NCBI GenBank assembly: GCA_903926385.1
Contig: CAIYIS010000080.1
Coordinates: forward strand, 104,010 to 168,009
Length of the DNA: 64,000 bases
Direction: 5' to 3'
DNA from: an uncultured Bacteroidota bacterium
GTDB lineage: Bacteria; Bacteroidota; Bacteroidia; 2-12-FULL-35-15
Translations under genes and position numbers: made by a program
Shown: piece by piece, positions 42,981 to 53,027 of the stretch
Numbering within the stretch: position 1 is the first letter of the stretch
How the letters are laid out: every line of letters starts with the position of its first letter
Notes under the pieces: generated by a model
What the model was told of the DNA's origin: nothing
The model's input: only the letters and a program-made list of their open reading frames with translations
Databases searched by the model: none

Positions 42981-44360
42981 CTAACTCACCGGAATCAAAA
43001 CAGGAACACCAGCTTCTTTTATTTTAGTAATTCCTCCTCTTACATTAGTGATATGTAAGAACCCATTTTTCTTTAGAATTGATGCAGCCATCATTGATCG
43101 GTAGCCACCTGCACAATGAACAAAATAATGTTTATTTTTGTCAAGCGAGGTTATATTGTTTTCTAATACATTTAATGAAATTAATTGAGCATTTTCAATA
43201 ACTCCGCTATTCCATTCGCCTGTATTTCTCACATCAATCACATTATCGTTTTTATATTTCTTTGCAAATTCTTCAGCATCGACACTATTAGTAATCTGGA
43301 CATCTTTACCAGCCTCTTTCCAGGCGTTCATTCCACCATTTAAAAAACCTTTCACATTTTCGTAACCAATCCGGGCCAGACGTACTACAGCTTCTTCTTC
43401 TTTTCCTTCATTGGCAATTAATAAAAGTCCACTTTTTGCATCAATCAACGAACCAACCCAAGGGGCATATTGTCCATTTAGTCCAATATTGATAGCGCTA
43501 GGAACGGTTCCTGTTTCATATTCATCAGGAGTCCGTGTGTCCAAAATTATGGCATCTGTATTAGTTAACGCGCTAAATTCATCAACAGACAGAGCTTTGG
43601 TGTTTTTAGAAATCACCGTTTCAATGTTTTCATAACCCTTTTTGTTAAGCATAGCATCCATAAAGAAATACTTTGGCGGGGCGGAAAGTCCCTCTGTTAC
43701 TACTTTTATGAACTCGTCTTTAGTCATTGGTTGCAAAGCATAATTCAAAGCTTTTTGTATACCTATGGTAGAAAACGGTTCTTTTCCAATGTTTTTTCCA
43801 CAAGCGGAGCCCGAACCATGACCGGGATAGACTATTACTTCATCGGCTAAAGGCATTAATTTGGAATGTATAGATTCGTATAACATTCCGGCAAGGTCGT
43901 TCATAGTTATATCCCCTTTAACTGCCAAGTCCGGACGGCCAACTTCACCCACAAACAATGTATCACCGGTGAATACCGCCATATCTTTACCTTTTTCATC
44001 GATTAATAAAAAGCAGGAGGATTCCATAGTGTGGCCAGGTGTGTGTAGCACCTTCAGTTTAACTTTTCCTATTGTAAATTCCTGATTGTCTTTGGCCGTA
44101 ATGCTGTTGAAACCAGTTTCTGCAGTTGGTCCGTAAACAATTGATGCACCTGTTTTATTTGCCAAATCAATATGACCTGAAACGAAATCGGCATGAAAGT
44201 GAGTTTCGAAAACGTATTTTATTTTGGCGTTGCTCTTTTTGGCTAATGAAAGATAAGAGTGTATTTCCCTTAAAGGGTCAATTATTACAGCTTCTCCTTC
44301 TGATTCGATGTAATAAGCCGACTCTGCCAGACAGCTGGTGTAAAGTTGTTCTATATGCAT
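42981..44360 (-). CDS. Persulfide dioxygenase-rhodanese fusion (MBL fold)
   Basis: About 459 residues from the ATG at 44360, which I prefer over the in-frame ATG at 44411 because MHIEQLYTSCLAESAYYI is the family N-terminus. The MBL domain (about 1-240) has THFHADFVSGH, as in CstB-like persulfide dioxygenases, and FTGDTLFVGEVGRPDL. Two rhodanese domains follow. The first lacks a cysteine (LLIANEGKEEEA); the second keeps it (FVHCAGGYRS), so it is probably the active one. The enzyme oxidises glutathione or low-molecular persulfides to sulfite/thiosulfate. It is divergent from a YeiH-type transporter, which fits sulfur detoxification. Confidence 0.87.
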   Translation of the reverse strand: MHIEQLYTSCLAESAYYIESEGEAVIIDPLREIHSYLSLAKKSNAKIKYVFETHFHADFVSGHIDLANKTGASIVYGPTAETGFNSITAKDNQEFTIGKVKLKVLHTPGHTMESSCFLLIDEKGKDMAVFTGDTLFVGEVGRPDLAVKGDITMNDLAGMLYESIHSKLMPLADEVIVYPGHGSGSACGKNIGKEPFSTIGIQKALNYALQPMTKDEFIKVVTEGLSAPPKYFFMDAMLNKKGYENIETVISKNTKALSVDEFSALTNTDAIILDTRTPDEYETGTVPSAINIGLNGQYAPWVGSLIDAKSGLLLIANEGKEEEAVVRLARIGYENVKGFLNGGMNAWKEAGKDVQITNSVDAEEFAKKYKNDNVIDVRNTGEWNSGVIENAQLISLNVLENNITSLDKNKHYFVHCAGGYRSMMAASILKKNGFLHITNVRGGITKIKEAGVPVLIPVS

Positions 44361-44477
44361 ATGGTTGGTTTTAGTCGGGCAAAGATAATACAAATGTGAA
44401 ATAAAAAACAAGATTCACCCTTCTTTAAAATAATTACATTTGCCAGCTAATACAATTTAGTTGAAGTATGATAATAT

Positions 44478-45422
44478 ATGAAAGAAATGGCAGAAAATAA
44501 AAGTATAGCGAAGGTAGCCTTTGCCATTTTAGCTTTGATTTGCTTATTACCTTTTATTTCTGCACCTATTGCACTTACTATAGGTTTAACTTACGCTCTT
44601 ACGATAGGTAATCCTTTTCCGAAGTTTAATTCGAAAGCAACCAGCTATCTTTTGCGAGTGTCTGTTGTTGGACTGGGTTTTGGTATACAAGCTAACGAGG
44701 CTTTAGAGGCCGGGGCAAAAGGATTCTTGTTTACCATTTGCTCTATAATCGGTACATTAATACTTGGGTATTTGATAGGGAAGTGGTCGAAGATAGATAG
44801 TAAAACATCACACCTTATTTCATGCGGTACTGCCATTTGTGGAGGAAGTGCAATAGCAGCAGTTGCTCCTGTTATCAAGGCCAATCAGCATCAAATATCG
44901 ATGGCATTGGGGACAGTGTTTATTCTCAATGCAATTGCACTTTTTGTGTTTCCAATGATTGGAAATTATCTTCATTTAACTCAGAAACAATTTGGATTGT
45001 GGGCTGCTATTGCAATACATGATACCAGTTCAGTCGTTGGAGCTGCTTCAAAATATGGAGCTGAAGCTTTGCAAATCGCAACCACAGTGAAATTGGCAAG
45101 GGCACTGTTTATCATTCCTGTTGTTTTTATTTCAACATTCGCTTTTAAAAGCAAGGAATCTAAAATTACTATTCCCTATTTTATAATTCTTTTCTTTGCA
45201 GCTATGTTGCTTAATACATATTTGCCGATACTCGCACCCGTTTCCGAAATAGTTAATATGGTTGCTAAACGAGGGGTTGTTGTGGTTTTGTTTCTTATAG
45301 GATCCGGCCTTTCAAAGGATGTTATGAAATCAGTAGGAATAAAGCCTTTTTTGCAAGGAGTTGTTTTGTGGATAGTCATTGCATGTGTTTCTTTGTTTAC
45401 CATAATTGAAACAATTGTGTAA
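44478..45422 (+). CDS. YeiH/PSE family putative sulfate exporter
   Basis: The 314-residue protein has about ten hydrophobic membrane segments and the family core SCGTAICGGSAIAAVAPVIKA (about residues 115-135) and AIHDTSSVVGAASKYG. It belongs to the UPF0324/YeiH group of putative anion exporters. The divergent persulfide dioxygenase gene shares a 117-nt upstream region, so export of oxidised sulfur anions is likely. The exact substrate is not shown by sequence. The gene is followed by about 100 nt without a feature. Confidence 0.87.
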   Translation: MKEMAENKSIAKVAFAILALICLLPFISAPIALTIGLTYALTIGNPFPKFNSKATSYLLRVSVVGLGFGIQANEALEAGAKGFLFTICSIIGTLILGYLIGKWSKIDSKTSHLISCGTAICGGSAIAAVAPVIKANQHQISMALGTVFILNAIALFVFPMIGNYLHLTQKQFGLWAAIAIHDTSSVVGAASKYGAEALQIATTVKLARALFIIPVVFISTFAFKSKESKITIPYFIILFFAAMLLNTYLPILAPVSEIVNMVAKRGVVVVLFLIGSGLSKDVMKSVGIKPFLQGVVLWIVIACVSLFTIIETIV

Positions 45423-45523
45423 CAAATTTCCTGCTTTTACTCTTTATTAATAATTCCAAATTAACGTAAACCTAAAATTTGAAACAATATTTTGGAAATT
45501 GGTTTTGCATACTGATTAAGAAA

Positions 45524-48500
45524 TTAAACCCTCACCCCAATTACCAATATATCATCAACCTGCTCCAGGCCTGCTTTCCAATTCTCCATGGTAGTGCGCA
45601 ATACTTCTTTTTGTTCTTCCATACTTAAATCTTTTATGGAAAGAAGCAATTGCTTAAAAGGAGGATATTTAAATTTTTTACCTTTTGGTCCACCAAACTG
45701 ATCAGCAAATCCATCAGTAAACAAGAAGAATGTATCACCCGGTTTTAATTCAAGCTGATTGTTGGTAAAATCTTCCAGATTGTCGCTGATGGAAACAGGC
45801 ATACTGTCAGGATCTATTTCTTCAATGACGGTATCATTTTCTTTTCTGATAAGATACATAGAATTATTGGCACCGGCATATTCCAAAATTATTTTATCAG
45901 TTTTAAAACGCAAACTTACCAAGCCGATATCCATACCGTCTTTTTGTCCTCCCGCTTTTCCGGTTTGTTTTAGAGAGCGAATAATACCTAATCGTACTTC
46001 GTTTAAAATATCAGCCGGTCGAATAACTTTTTTCCCGTTCACAGTTTCATTGAGCAAGGAAGAATTAATCATACTCATAAAGGCCCCCGGCACACCGTGA
46101 CCGGTACAATCTGCAGCTGCGAGCAAATAAACAGGTTCTCCATTATCGTCTACCTCCATGTACCAGTAAAAGTCGCCACTAACAATATCGCGAGGTTGAA
46201 AGAAAATAAACGATTGAGGTAATACTCTGCGAATATGCGCCAACTCAGGTAATATGGCTTGCTGAATTCTTTCCGCATAGTTGATACTGTCTGTAATGTC
46301 TTTGTTTTTCTCTTCAATTAATTCTTTTTGTAATTCTAGTTCGTGTTTTTGTTCCATTACCTCGGTGGTACGTTCCACCACTTTGGCTTCCAGAATGTTT
46401 TTTTCTTTGATCAGAATTTTTTCTCTTCTTTTGATGAATGTAAAAATGCTAACGAAAGCGAGTACCACCATAAAGCCGTAAAACCAATACGTACGATACC
46501 AGGGAGGAGTTATGGTGAATGAAAATGAGCAAGGTTCAGAATTCCAAATATTATTAGCCCCTATCGATATTACTTTAAACTTATAGGTTCCGGGAGGAAG
46601 ATTAGGGTATTCTCGTTCTTGTTGCTTTGTAGGCGAACTCCAATCATCTTCCCAACCTTCCAACTGATAACGGTAACGGAGTTTGTCAGGATTGTCAAGT
46701 GAAATAGCAGATACAGTAAACGTAAAGTGATTTTCATTATAGCTCAGTTTTAATCCAATAGGAAGATTGAACCAAGGAGAAACAGAATCAACTTTTGAAG
46801 TCCAATCAACATCTTTGTTAAATAATTTAACAGAAGTAATATGTGTGATAGGTGGGTTTTGATTAACCTTTTCGAGTGAAGGTGTATATTTTGTAAGCCC
46901 TTTTACCGTACCAAACCAAATGTTTCCATCCTTATCTTTAAATGCAGCATTATCATTACACTCTACTCCTGTAAAACCATCAGAAGCATCATAATTTCGA
47001 ATGTCGATAAGTTTATAATTGGCATCTAAAGTTAATTTATCAAAACCTTTGTCTGACCCTACTAATAATGTATACTCATTGACAAAAATAATAGAATGAA
47101 CAGCACTCGAACTTAAATTATCTCCGGTGGCAATCTGTCTTATTTTTAATTTCCCTTTTGCTTGTTTATCCAACATGTAGATTCCACCATTTTTGGTCCC
47201 AATCCAAATGTTACTTTGAGGCCCTTCGGCAAGTGCCAGAATTTCGAGATTGTTCAATCCTTCGGCTGTGTCATAAGTTGTGATAGCTCCTGTTCCCGGA
47301 TATTTGGCAAGTCCTCCGTTCGTTCCAAACCAAAGGTTCTCTTCGTTGTCTTCAATAATTGCGTTTACATCTTTTGCAGAAATTTTCATGTCTTCCAAAG
47401 TAGTGTACTTAAATTTCACACCATCAAATCTACTAATGCCTTCCTTGGAACCACACCATACAATTCCTTTCCTATCCACAAAAACACAATAGGCGCTGTT
47501 GTTTAATAAGCCTTCCTTTTCGGTATAATTGGTAAACTTTTTTCCATTGAATTTACTTATCCCCTGATCTCGTATTACTGCCCACACATTATGATTGGCG
47601 AAAGACTTACCTGCTGAAATTGATTGAGCCGTGTTGCCTAAAAGTCCGTCTTTGGTAGAGTAACTTTTAAACTCAGTCTTTTCGGATTTCGGATTAAAAG
47701 TTAAGATACCTCCACCTCCTGTTGCTAGCCACAAATCACCCAACGAATCCTGATCAATTCCTTGAACTTTGCTACTAAGTAATCCATCTTTTTCAGAATA
47801 ATGAGAAAATTCATCACCCATAAATTTACACAATCCATCACCAATGGTCCCCATCCAAATATTTCCGGTATTGTCCTCAAATAGGGTCATAATCTGATTG
47901 CCAGGTAATCCTTCCTTGTCTGTGTATTGTTCGAAATTATATTTGGATGCTGCAGAATCATTCTTTGCGGATTCGTTTCGAAGGCGAACCACTCCGTTTT
48001 CAACAGAAGCAAACCAAAGTTCATTTTTACTGGACAAAAGAATTTTCCAAATGTTCTTTGCATGAAAGCCATTGGAAGAATTGAATCGAGTTACTTTTCT
48101 GGAAATTAAATCTAATTGAAAATCGGAAGTTGATAAATTGTTTTTTGGTGGAGATATGCTGAACACCCCTTCATCGAGCGATCCAAACCATAAATTTCCT
48201 TTCGCATCTTCGCCAATAGAAACAATCGATTCGGCAGGAATATCTCGTGGCGCAAGAAGTTTATAGGTTTTAGCAGAATCACCTTTTAGTGCAAGTACTG
48301 TAATTCCGCTATATGTAGCCAGCCATATATGTCCCTGTTTGTCCTGATGTATATCGATAACTCCGTTATTACTTAGTCCTTTTTTTTCGTCAAATACAGT
48401 TATTTTAAAAGAATCTTTACTGATTTGTCTGATGCGATTAACTCCGCCATCGTCAGTACCTGCCCATATCGTTCCTTCTTTATCTTCAAGCAATGAAATT

Positions 48501-48907
48501 ACATTAGTTCCGTGCAAACCATTTACTTTGCTGATATTTTTAAAGTTTCTGCCATCATACATTATTACTCCTTCACTAAATGTTCCTGCCCATATTCTGC
48601 CTTTGCTATCCTGAATCAGTGAACGAACAATATCTGCTTTGAAGCCATCCTTCTTGGTAAATGTTTTGAAATTAACACCATCAAAACGACAAAGCCCACC
48701 GGCTTCCATACCTAACCACAAATAACCACGTTTGTCTTGAACGATGCAATAAACGGTTGATTGTGGTAATCCGTTAACCAATGAATAGGTTTGAAAATTA
48801 TTCCGTTGAGCGAGTAAATTAACGGGAGAAAAAAGATAAAGGGATACAAGAAAAGCTACAGGTAAAACTAATTTAATTGAAGTAAGGAGTGAATTGTGTT
48901 TTTTCAT
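45524..48907 (-). CDS. Reg_prop beta-propeller sensor with SpoIIE phosphatase domain
   Basis: The 1127-residue protein starts with a signal peptide or anchor (residues about 12-30). Two-component propeller repeats follow (WLGMEAGGLCRFDG, WAGTDDGGVNRI, WFGT, WIGT types, about residues 40-690), making a periplasmic beta-propeller pair. A Y_Y_Y domain (about 740-810), a membrane helix (about 815-835), a coiled coil and a C-terminal SpoIIE-type PP2C phosphatase (DIVSGDFYWY and AAADCTGHGVPGAF, about 900-1127) complete it. It probably senses an external signal and dephosphorylates a cytosolic anti-sigma-factor antagonist or similar partner. A hairpin separates it from the caspase gene upstream. Confidence 0.9.
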   Translation of the reverse strand: MKKHNSLLTSIKLVLPVAFLVSLYLFSPVNLLAQRNNFQTYSLVNGLPQSTVYCIVQDKRGYLWLGMEAGGLCRFDGVNFKTFTKKDGFKADIVRSLIQDSKGRIWAGTFSEGVIMYDGRNFKNISKVNGLHGTNVISLLEDKEGTIWAGTDDGGVNRIRQISKDSFKITVFDEKKGLSNNGVIDIHQDKQGHIWLATYSGITVLALKGDSAKTYKLLAPRDIPAESIVSIGEDAKGNLWFGSLDEGVFSISPPKNNLSTSDFQLDLISRKVTRFNSSNGFHAKNIWKILLSSKNELWFASVENGVVRLRNESAKNDSAASKYNFEQYTDKEGLPGNQIMTLFEDNTGNIWMGTIGDGLCKFMGDEFSHYSEKDGLLSSKVQGIDQDSLGDLWLATGGGGILTFNPKSEKTEFKSYSTKDGLLGNTAQSISAGKSFANHNVWAVIRDQGISKFNGKKFTNYTEKEGLLNNSAYCVFVDRKGIVWCGSKEGISRFDGVKFKYTTLEDMKISAKDVNAIIEDNEENLWFGTNGGLAKYPGTGAITTYDTAEGLNNLEILALAEGPQSNIWIGTKNGGIYMLDKQAKGKLKIRQIATGDNLSSSAVHSIIFVNEYTLLVGSDKGFDKLTLDANYKLIDIRNYDASDGFTGVECNDNAAFKDKDGNIWFGTVKGLTKYTPSLEKVNQNPPITHITSVKLFNKDVDWTSKVDSVSPWFNLPIGLKLSYNENHFTFTVSAISLDNPDKLRYRYQLEGWEDDWSSPTKQQEREYPNLPPGTYKFKVISIGANNIWNSEPCSFSFTITPPWYRTYWFYGFMVVLAFVSIFTFIKRREKILIKEKNILEAKVVERTTEVMEQKHELELQKELIEEKNKDITDSINYAERIQQAILPELAHIRRVLPQSFIFFQPRDIVSGDFYWYMEVDDNGEPVYLLAAADCTGHGVPGAFMSMINSSLLNETVNGKKVIRPADILNEVRLGIIRSLKQTGKAGGQKDGMDIGLVSLRFKTDKIILEYAGANNSMYLIRKENDTVIEEIDPDSMPVSISDNLEDFTNNQLELKPGDTFFLFTDGFADQFGGPKGKKFKYPPFKQLLLSIKDLSMEEQKEVLRTTMENWKAGLEQVDDILVIGVRV

Positions 48908-48924
48908 TAAGTTTTAGAATAATT

Positions 48925-48951
48925 CCTTTCAGAGTTGATTACTCTGAAAGG
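48925..48951 (-). terminator. Hairpin after the WD40-caspase gene
   Basis: CCTTTCAGAGT and ACTCTGAAAGG form a perfect 11-bp stem with a 5-nt loop, 30 nt after the caspase gene stop. A T run is weak on the minus strand, so it may be a terminator or a processing hairpin. Confidence 0.5.
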
Positions 48952-48980
48952 AAAAAGTGTTGTATCTGTAAAAGTTAATT

Positions 48981-51506
48981 TTATTTTTTTATAAAAAGAA
49001 ATTGCCCTCCTTCGTCACCGGTATTTTTAACAGGTGCAAGTTTAGGGCTTTGTTCAGAATTATTAATAACCGGTATTTTAATTTTGTTGAATAATTGCCC
49101 AGCATCAAAATACTTGTTGTCGTTATCTGTAAGTGTTTTTAAGAAGTAATAAGCAAATACAGAATGTCCGTTTTTTCCTCCATCCATAACAGGTTCCAAA
49201 CCTCCTGAGGTCATTGCCTGACGTGATGGCAAACTGTGAACTTCTTTGTAATATTTCTCTGATTCTTCAAAAGGAACAGAAACGGTATTTCCTCTGAAAA
49301 TATCCCCACTGAAACAGGCATCAGCAACTAGCAATGTATGCTTTGATTTAATTCCACCCAAGTAGGTTTGAATATCTGCATTCGAAATGTAATTAGCGGT
49401 TGAGTTTGTTGTGGCATCAATCGGCACCCAAAAACCTTTATTCAAATCTTGTTTGTATTCTCCGTGCCCCGAGTAATAAATGAACACATTATCCTGTTCT
49501 TTTGCTGTGGAAACAAGGGCTTCTAATTCAGCGATGATACTCGTACGTGTGGCCTGTTCGTTATAAAGGGTTTTGAATTTATCAAACTTATATTTTCCTT
49601 TCAACATGGTTTCTATTGCCTTTGCATCATTCACCGCATTTTTTAACGATGGCCACGATCCTTTGTAATTATCAATGCCAATGATAAGAGCATAATAGTT
49701 TCCAATCACCATATCTTTCGATTTTGTAACATTAAGTCCTTTTAGCGGATCTCCGCTACCTCTGTACATTGGTTTTTCCGGTAATTCTATCTGTGCCGTA
49801 ACGGGAGCAATAGCAATCTCCGTAGTAGGTAATGCTTCATTCATTTTAACTTCAAGTACTAGTCCGTCTGCATTGGTATAAACACCCTCCAGATTTACTC
49901 CAATATTTATTTTAGGTTTGCTAAAGTCCTTGTTAGCATAGAACTCAACACTCACTTCTTTTTCTTCACCCGATGCCAAGATAGGAATTAGTTCAGAAAG
50001 CTTATTCACCGCCATTACATTTGGTGGTAAGATGTAATTTACTTTTACATTCTTTGCATCTGCGGTGGTCGTGTTTTTAAGTTTTAATTTCAAAGTAATT
50101 GGTGCACCTACCTCCGCCTTTCCTGTGGCTGAACTGTATGCATGACTTATAATCATAACGTAGCTGTAGCTTACTCCTCCGCGCGACTGAAAATTAACTT
50201 TCAGTGGTGCCGGGTTGAATCCATTCGCTTCCAGTATTTCCACTGTAAATGTTCCTGAAGCAGATTCCAGTGTGGAGTCTGTAGTAATAGGAATAGTTAC
50301 ATTCATATATTTATCAGCTTCCATATTTCCTATCTGCAATTCTTTTTCAAAATGCAATCCTACTATAGTATTATCTAGGGAAACCTTTGCAACCAAATTA
50401 TAGGCTTGTCCTTTGCCTGAATTTTTCATGATAAAGTTTATGGTAGGCTTCTCTGGGTTCTCGATAATCCCATTGTGATTATCATCCTTTAAATTAAGGC
50501 CTGTTATAGAAAGTTTCGGTTCGCCCGCATCTTTCATAAATTTCTTTTTGCCGATTTTCAAGTTACTCACATCCCAGATTTTTAAACTTGCATCTTTACT
50601 AACGGAGATAAAAAGGTTGCCATTATCACTAAAAGCAATGGAAGTCACATCTTTTTCATGTGCATCAAATTGCTTAACTAATTGTTTAGTTTCAAGATTC
50701 CAAATCGTAATTTTTTTGTTTGCTCCAGCAACAGCAATGTATTGTACATCAGGGCTCACTGAAATACTATTGATATGGTTTTTGAAATCTGTTTCCGCTA
50801 TTTTATTTCCCGATGCAGCTTCCCAAATAATCACTGCTCCTTCCGAACCTCCACTGACGATGTATTTTCCGTCAGTACTCCATGCAAGTGCTGTTACTTC
50901 TTTTGAAGCAGCCTCAATCGAACTCTTCTCTTTTCCTGTAGAAGCATCCCAAATCTTTATTGTGTTATCAGACGAACCCGAGGCAATACTTTTTCCATCC
51001 GGACTATAAACAACAGCATTCACTGATTTGGTATGACCTCTTAAGGTAAACACAGATGCACCCGAAACAATATCCCACAATTTGGCAGTCATGTCTTTCG
51101 AGCCTGTAACAAAATTATCCGTGATTGGATTAAACGAAATGGAAGTTACGTCCGAAGTGTGACGTTCTGCATAAGATTTTTTTTGTTTCCATTCTTTTGC
51201 ATCAAACGAAGTAACTTTGCCATCAATTCCTCCTGTTGCAAAATATTTTCCATTTGCACTAAAAGCAACAGCCGAAATCGGAGTAGAGGAAGCGAAAGCT
51301 TTAGGAATTTTTTCTCCTGTTTTTACATCCCAAACATATGCGCGTTTGTCAGACCCCACAGTAACTACATTAGTCGCGTCCCCATTAATTGCGGCCGATA
51401 ATATTTCATCTCCGTGAGCGTTTTCTTTGTTTCGTAATAAATCTTGTGAGTTGGAGTAAAAACTTCCTGATAGTAGTCCAGCTAAAATCAATAATTTCTT
51501 TTTCAT
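48981..51506 (-). CDS. Exported WD40-repeat protein with C-terminal caspase-like domain
   Basis: About 841 residues from the ATG at 51506, chosen because KKKLLILAGLLSGSFYSNSQ is a signal peptide; the longer frame from 51671 adds an unlikely leader. Residues about 25-320 hold seven WD40 blades (VWDVKTG, LWDIVSG, IWDASTG types). A CARDB-like section follows (about 350-560). The C-terminal peptidase C14 domain has the catalytic pair in YYSGHGEY (His) and VADACFSGD (Cys). It may be a self-processing protease or a regulated effector; no substrate is known. It is divergent from the T9SS-type protein gene. Confidence 0.9.
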   Translation of the reverse strand: MKKKLLILAGLLSGSFYSNSQDLLRNKENAHGDEILSAAINGDATNVVTVGSDKRAYVWDVKTGEKIPKAFASSTPISAVAFSANGKYFATGGIDGKVTSFDAKEWKQKKSYAERHTSDVTSISFNPITDNFVTGSKDMTAKLWDIVSGASVFTLRGHTKSVNAVVYSPDGKSIASGSSDNTIKIWDASTGKEKSSIEAASKEVTALAWSTDGKYIVSGGSEGAVIIWEAASGNKIAETDFKNHINSISVSPDVQYIAVAGANKKITIWNLETKQLVKQFDAHEKDVTSIAFSDNGNLFISVSKDASLKIWDVSNLKIGKKKFMKDAGEPKLSITGLNLKDDNHNGIIENPEKPTINFIMKNSGKGQAYNLVAKVSLDNTIVGLHFEKELQIGNMEADKYMNVTIPITTDSTLESASGTFTVEILEANGFNPAPLKVNFQSRGGVSYSYVMIISHAYSSATGKAEVGAPITLKLKLKNTTTADAKNVKVNYILPPNVMAVNKLSELIPILASGEEKEVSVEFYANKDFSKPKINIGVNLEGVYTNADGLVLEVKMNEALPTTEIAIAPVTAQIELPEKPMYRGSGDPLKGLNVTKSKDMVIGNYYALIIGIDNYKGSWPSLKNAVNDAKAIETMLKGKYKFDKFKTLYNEQATRTSIIAELEALVSTAKEQDNVFIYYSGHGEYKQDLNKGFWVPIDATTNSTANYISNADIQTYLGGIKSKHTLLVADACFSGDIFRGNTVSVPFEESEKYYKEVHSLPSRQAMTSGGLEPVMDGGKNGHSVFAYYFLKTLTDNDNKYFDAGQLFNKIKIPVINNSEQSPKLAPVKNTGDEGGQFLFIKK

Positions 51507-51619
51507 CTTTGAGTATTTTAATAAGTAGACTGTAAATAGTAATATTGGATAGCAAAAATAGTAAAATTTATTAAAATTTAAGTGCGATTTGTCAAATAGA
51601 TAGATGTCATATATATTTT

Positions 51620-51651
51620 TTTGTTTTCGTATGTAAAAATATATATATTTG
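51620..51651 (+). promoter_or_regulatory. Promoter-like sequence of the PKD/T9SS gene
   Basis: TTTG (51620-51623), a 20-nt spacer and TATATTTG (51644-51651) match the Bacteroidota consensus closely, about 70 nt before the start codon. Confidence 0.6.
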
Positions 51652-51722
51652 TTGCGACAAAACAGAAACATTCATTATCTGTTTATAAAAATAAGAAAAA
51701 ACGAATTTAAGTTTTACTTGTG

Positions 51723-53024
51723 ATGACAAAAATAATTACTCCACTTCTCCTGCTGTTAATAGTCAATGCATGTTTCGGTCAGTCTCCGAATTTTACTTGC
51801 AGCCAAACTTGTTACGGACAACAAACCATATTGGTTGGGTCTTCATCTCTTCCGGATACTTCAATAACTTCATGGCAATGGGACATGAATGGTGACGGAG
51901 TCTTCGACCTGAACAGCAAAACTATTGTTTATTTTTTCACTGCCAATGATACAGTAGCGGTGAAACTAAAAATCACTCCAAATTACGGCACACCTGATTC
52001 AATTACCAAAAATGTTATCATCGACCCTTTGCCTAATGTAAACTTTATTGTGGATAATCTTTGTACCGGAAGTATTGCAACTTATTCCGGGGCATGCACT
52101 ATTTCGGTTGGTTTTATTTCACAATATCTATGGGATTTTGACAACAACGGAACAACAGATAACAGTTCGAACGATACAGTAACCTTTGCCTGCGGGGGAA
52201 CTCCTAATACTTATTTCTCTCGACTTACTTGTGTCTCGGATAAAGGTTGTTCGGCCTTCGCAACCAAAACTATTCAAGTATTTCAAACTCCTACAGCTTC
52301 CTTTTCAATTGCAGATACCTGTTTAAATGATAATACACTATTTACAAATTGGTCAACCATAAATTCACCTGATTATTACCGGTGGGATTTTGGAGATGGT
52401 TTCCAATCCACCACTTCTGGAAATGCAAATCATATCTACACGGCTATAGGGAATTATAATGTATCATTAATAGCTGTAACGATGAATGGTTGTCGTGATA
52501 CAAGTGGAGTAAAAGTGGTTAACATTCATGCACTACCCGTAATCACTATTGATACATCAGGCAGTACACATATTTTTGAAGGGGGAAGTGTTACACTCAC
52601 TGCAAGTGGAGCCAGCAGTTATTTGTGGAATCCTTCATCTACATCTGCGTCAAGTGTTGTTGTTAGTCAGTCGGGGACATATACTGTATTAGGGACAGAT
52701 AACATTGGTTGCAGTGCGACTACAGAAATTTCAGTAACAAAATTTGTAACACCTGATACAGTTGCTGTGTCTTCAAATATCCTTACACCAAATGGAGATG
52801 GAATAAATGATTTTTTAATAATTGACAATAAAGAAGCCTATACAAGCTGCATTTTGCTGGTATATAATATGTGGAATGTGGAAGTGTATTCAAAAGAAGG
52901 ATATAATAATGATTGGGATGGAACAAGTAATGGAAAAGTACTTCCCGATGGAGCATATTATTACATGATAACTTGCGATGACAAGCCGATGTTAAAAGGA
53001 AATATTAATATTTTACTTAAATAA
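51723..53024 (+). CDS. PKD-domain protein with type B T9SS C-terminal domain
   Basis: About 433 residues from the ATG at 51723; the GTG at 51720 would add one residue. A signal peptide (residues 1-19, ending at CFGQ) is followed by PKD-like beta-sandwich repeats (ISSWQWDMNGDG, YLWDFDNNGT, YYRWDFGDGFQ). The last 90 residues, with ILTPNGDGINDFLIID and DGAYYYMITCDD, form a CHU_C/gliding-type B sorting domain. It is likely secreted by the type IX system and kept at the surface. The next gene, a PorP/SprF protein, starts 3 nt later; such pairs act together in export or anchoring. Confidence 0.9.
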   Translation: MTKIITPLLLLLIVNACFGQSPNFTCSQTCYGQQTILVGSSSLPDTSITSWQWDMNGDGVFDLNSKTIVYFFTANDTVAVKLKITPNYGTPDSITKNVIIDPLPNVNFIVDNLCTGSIATYSGACTISVGFISQYLWDFDNNGTTDNSSNDTVTFACGGTPNTYFSRLTCVSDKGCSAFATKTIQVFQTPTASFSIADTCLNDNTLFTNWSTINSPDYYRWDFGDGFQSTTSGNANHIYTAIGNYNVSLIAVTMNGCRDTSGVKVVNIHALPVITIDTSGSTHIFEGGSVTLTASGASSYLWNPSSTSASSVVVSQSGTYTVLGTDNIGCSATTEISVTKFVTPDTVAVSSNILTPNGDGINDFLIIDNKEAYTSCILLVYNMWNVEVYSKEGYNNDWDGTSNGKVLPDGAYYYMITCDDKPMLKGNINILLK

Positions 53025-53027
53025 GAT

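Noticed and set aside
51507..51671. Longer N-terminus of the WD40-caspase gene
   Set aside because: The extension would precede an evident signal peptide, and the ATG at 51506 gives a normal exported protein.
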